The position numbers and the translations under genes were made by a program. Shown one piece after another: positions 7,860-9,403 of a stretch of DNA of 9,403 bases. Numbering within the stretch: the first letter of the stretch is position 1; each line of letters opens with the position of its first letter. The notes under the pieces were generated by a model. That model worked only from the letters and a program-made list of their open reading frames with translations. It was not told where the DNA came from and did no database searches. Origin of the DNA: Gammaproteobacteria bacterium (lineage in GTDB: Bacteria > Pseudomonadota > Gammaproteobacteria > GCF-002020875); assembly GCA_018671205.1 (NCBI GenBank), contig JABHIC010000267.1, positions 1 to 9,403 of the forward strand, read 5' to 3'.

Positions 7860-7875
7860 ATTTCGCCATTTCGCC
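7860..7875 (-). repeat. Tandem 8-bp direct repeat upstream of the LsrG-like gene
   Basis: Two perfect adjacent copies of GGCGAAAT (minus strand) fill 7875-7860 in the 47-nt gap between the dehydrogenase stop and the LsrG-like start, just upstream of the ribosome binding site. This gap is the longest inside the putative operon before purL. The repeat could be a protein or RNA binding site, or a chance duplication; nothing in the sequence decides. Confidence 0.5.
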
Positions 7876-7886
7876 TACTGTCAGGA

Positions 7887-9077
7887 TTAAATTCTTGCCT
7901 GCACAATCCCGCCAAACTCACGCTCTGTCAGTACCACCGGATTCGCCTTCTGATCCGAATGTTGAAGAATCCGGGGGATATCAGACTCCGTTATACCATA
8001 CTCTCTGAGGCGAGGAATTTGTAGCTTTTCAACCAGCGACATCAACCCGGAGGAGAGTTGATCGAGCCTCCTCGAGCGCCCCTTTGATGGCTCACAAAGA
8101 GCCATTTTTTTTCCAATCATACAATATTTTTGCAACGCAACCGAGTCGGGGTCTCGCTCACGCAGTGCCTCGATATTGGTGCGGTTGGCCACTCCTAGCA
8201 GGGTGCCACATACCACCCCATGTGGAACCGGAAACAGCCCACCAATTGGCCCGGCCAAACCATGCACCACCCCCAGTCCGGCATTTGCCAGGGTGATTCC
8301 TGAGATCATCGCACCATAGGCCACTGCACTGCGAGCCGCCGCATCCTCTCCGGCAGATTCCCAGAGCGGGATCAGCCCCCCCCCGATCCGGGCGATGGCC
8401 TCCAGTGCCAGACTATCAGTAAAGGGGGTGGCCTGGGTGGAGAGGTAAGACTCCAGCAGCTGGCTCAGTGCATCACAGCCATTGGCTGCAATCAATGCCG
8501 GGGGAGAGGTCACCAGCAGATCAGGGTCAATCAGCGCCAGTTGTGGGATCAGAGCGGGGTGACGAAAAGATTTCTTGAACCCCTGTTGGCGATCCGAGAG
8601 CACTCCATTCATGCTTGCCTCAGAACCGGTACCTGCTGTGGTTGGCACCGCTATCAACGGTATCGATGGCCCTTGATATTGCCCCCCCCGCCCCACCCCC
8701 TCCAGATACTCCATCACCGAGTCACCACTGGGTAGCAGTCCAGCGATGCACTTTGCCGCATCCAACACACTCCCTCCTCCAATTGCGACCACAACCTCCA
8801 CCTGCTGGGAATAAAATTCGGTCACAATCTCATCGACCTGTTGCGGTGAGGGCTCTACCGAGATACGCCGATGCCCCACCAGCACCCGATCGCCCTGAGT
8901 GAGTATCTCCAGTAGCCCAAAGCGCTGTTCCAATCGATCAAAAGAGGCTGATGCGCTGATCAGCAATACCCGCTGCCCCCACTGTGCCGCCTTTTCTCCA
9001 ACCTGCTGAACCACTCCCGGACCAAAAACCAGCGCGGGCAGACGCGCACTCTGTAGTGAAATGGTCTCTCTCATCAT
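7887..9077 (-). CDS. Iron-containing alcohol dehydrogenase family protein with altered metal site
   Basis: This is a group III, Fe-ADH fold oxidoreductase of 396 residues, about the usual 380-400. Seen: the nucleotide-binding motif AIGGGSVLDAAK (about 98-109), PTTAGTGSEAS (about 145-155), the metal-site helix CDALSQLLESY (about 201-211), and VHGLAGPIGGLFPVPHGV (about 271-288). By comparison with FucO, the metal ligands Asp 202, His 272 and His 286 are kept. The fourth ligand His is Gln 206, and the nearby His of the HGxAH motif is Gly 276. It probably reduces or oxidises an aldehyde/alcohol with NAD(P), but the substrate is unknown. It starts 19 nt after the MBL gene; AGGAG at 9091-9087 lies 9 nt before ATG 9077. 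The coding strand carries G9 (8384-8376), G8 (8689-8682) and A8 (8112-8105) runs, and the reading frame is intact. Confidence 0.92.
   Translation of the reverse strand: MMRETISLQSARLPALVFGPGVVQQVGEKAAQWGQRVLLISASASFDRLEQRFGLLEILTQGDRVLVGHRRISVEPSPQQVDEIVTEFYSQQVEVVVAIGGGSVLDAAKCIAGLLPSGDSVMEYLEGVGRGGQYQGPSIPLIAVPTTAGTGSEASMNGVLSDRQQGFKKSFRHPALIPQLALIDPDLLVTSPPALIAANGCDALSQLLESYLSTQATPFTDSLALEAIARIGGGLIPLWESAGEDAAARSAVAYGAMISGITLANAGLGVVHGLAGPIGGLFPVPHGVVCGTLLGVANRTNIEALRERDPDSVALQKYCMIGKKMALCEPSKGRSRRLDQLSSGLMSLVEKLQIPRLREYGITESDIPRILQHSDQKANPVVLTEREFGGIVQARI
8682..8700 (-). other. G-rich tract with quadruplex potential in the dehydrogenase gene
   Basis: On the coding strand the sequence is five G, T, four G, C, eight G. 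The runs are long enough to supply four GGG tracts with single-base loops, so the mRNA or coding DNA strand could fold into a G-quadruplex. It encodes G-V-G-R-G-G and may simply reflect the frequent GGG glycine codons of this genome. Confidence 0.5.
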
Positions 9078-9096
9078 CGCTATCAGCTCCTCCCAG

Positions 9097-9403
9097 TCAG
9101 GCTACTTCACGCCAGCCAAACCCCTCCTGTTGATCCGCCAGAGTGACCCATTCCGGGTCACACCCCAACACATCACTCACCGCAGCAAGCGCTTTCGTCT
9201 TACAGTTATTCCGTTCACTCAGATGCATCACTACCAGGTGCTGCAGCTGCGTGGTATCGACCCGCTCCAGCAGCTCTGCCGCCTGCCGGTTATTGAGATG
9301 ACCCAGGCGTCCAGCCACCCGTCTTTTCAGTGCATAAGGGTAGGGACCGGACTGCAACAGCTCCAGGTCATGGTTACACTCAAGCAGGAGCGCATCACAA
9401 CGC
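9097..9403 (-). CDS. MBL-fold metallohydrolase, YycJ-like (partial, C-terminal end only)
   Basis: The reading frame enters from beyond the right edge and ends at TGA 9099-9097, so only the last 102 codons or so are visible. Seen: CDALLLECNHDLELLQSGPY, then YALKRRVAGRLGHLNN (GHLSN-like), and HLSERNNCKTKALA. This series (xNHDxxxL, YPxxLKxRV, GHLxN, HLSExNN) is typical of the C-terminal half of metallo-beta-lactamase-fold hydrolases of the YycJ group, predicted metal-dependent phosphodiesterases or nucleases. The N-terminal HxHxDH motif lies outside the window and cannot be checked. An internal TTG at 9357 could be mistaken for a start, but the homologous residues before it show that the gene extends further. 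The dehydrogenase begins 19 nt downstream. Confidence 0.85.
   Translation of the reverse strand, partial: RCDALLLECNHDLELLQSGPYPYALKRRVAGRLGHLNNRQAAELLERVDTTQLQHLVVMHLSERNNCKTKALAAVSDVLGCDPEWVTLADQQEGFGWREVA

Noticed and set aside
7860..7886. Promoter-like CTGACA with an AT-rich hexamer upstream of the LsrG-like gene
   Set aside because: CTGACA matches a -35 box at five of six bases, but the best -10 candidate about 16 nt downstream matches only three of six, and it overlaps the tandem repeat. Too weak to annotate.
703..8114. Shared GGAAAAAAATGGCT-like string in the hybrid kinase and the dehydrogenase
   Set aside because: A short match built around an A-run in coding sequence, with no flanking similarity; best explained by chance.

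Overview
All seven genes lie on the minus strand, so the transcript order runs from the right end of the window to the left. The window looks like ordinary bacterial chromosome. The long single-chain PurL, whose glutaminase residues align end-for-end with the E. coli enzyme, together with the BarA-like hybrid kinase, points to a gammaproteobacterium of moderate GC content. I cannot name the genus. Glycine is often encoded by GGG, which produces several long G runs on the coding strand.

Layout in transcription order: (1) the C-terminal end of a metallo-beta-lactamase-fold hydrolase of the YycJ type (right edge, partial); (2) an iron-containing alcohol dehydrogenase family protein with a changed metal site; (3) a small LsrG-like ABM-fold protein; (4) a FIST-domain protein resembling the NosP nitric-oxide/heme sensors; (5) a soluble GAF-type sensor histidine kinase; (6) a complete purL (FGAM synthase); (7) the N-terminal 293 residues of a membrane-anchored sensor kinase, probably hybrid, cut by the left edge. 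Gaps are 19, 47, 9, 25, 15 and 66 nt, so the first six genes could form one operon. No convincing promoter, terminator, RNA gene, mobile element or CRISPR array is visible, and no stretch over 300 bases lacks a gene.

The most interesting part is genes 2 to 5 (about 4833-9077). The FIST sensor and the kinase form a plausible two-protein sensory pair, as NosP does with its neighbouring kinases in other proteobacteria. Here they follow directly behind a redox enzyme and an LsrG-like enzyme, which suggests a module that handles a reactive carbonyl or signal metabolite and reports heme/NO status. No response regulator is present. At the FIST-kinase junction the Shine-Dalgarno overlaps the upstream stop codon and is separated from the start codon by a perfect 6-bp hairpin. 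Folding that hairpin would bring the spacing to normal, which is a possible translational control element. A perfect 12-bp inverted repeat inside purL is a second unexplained structure.
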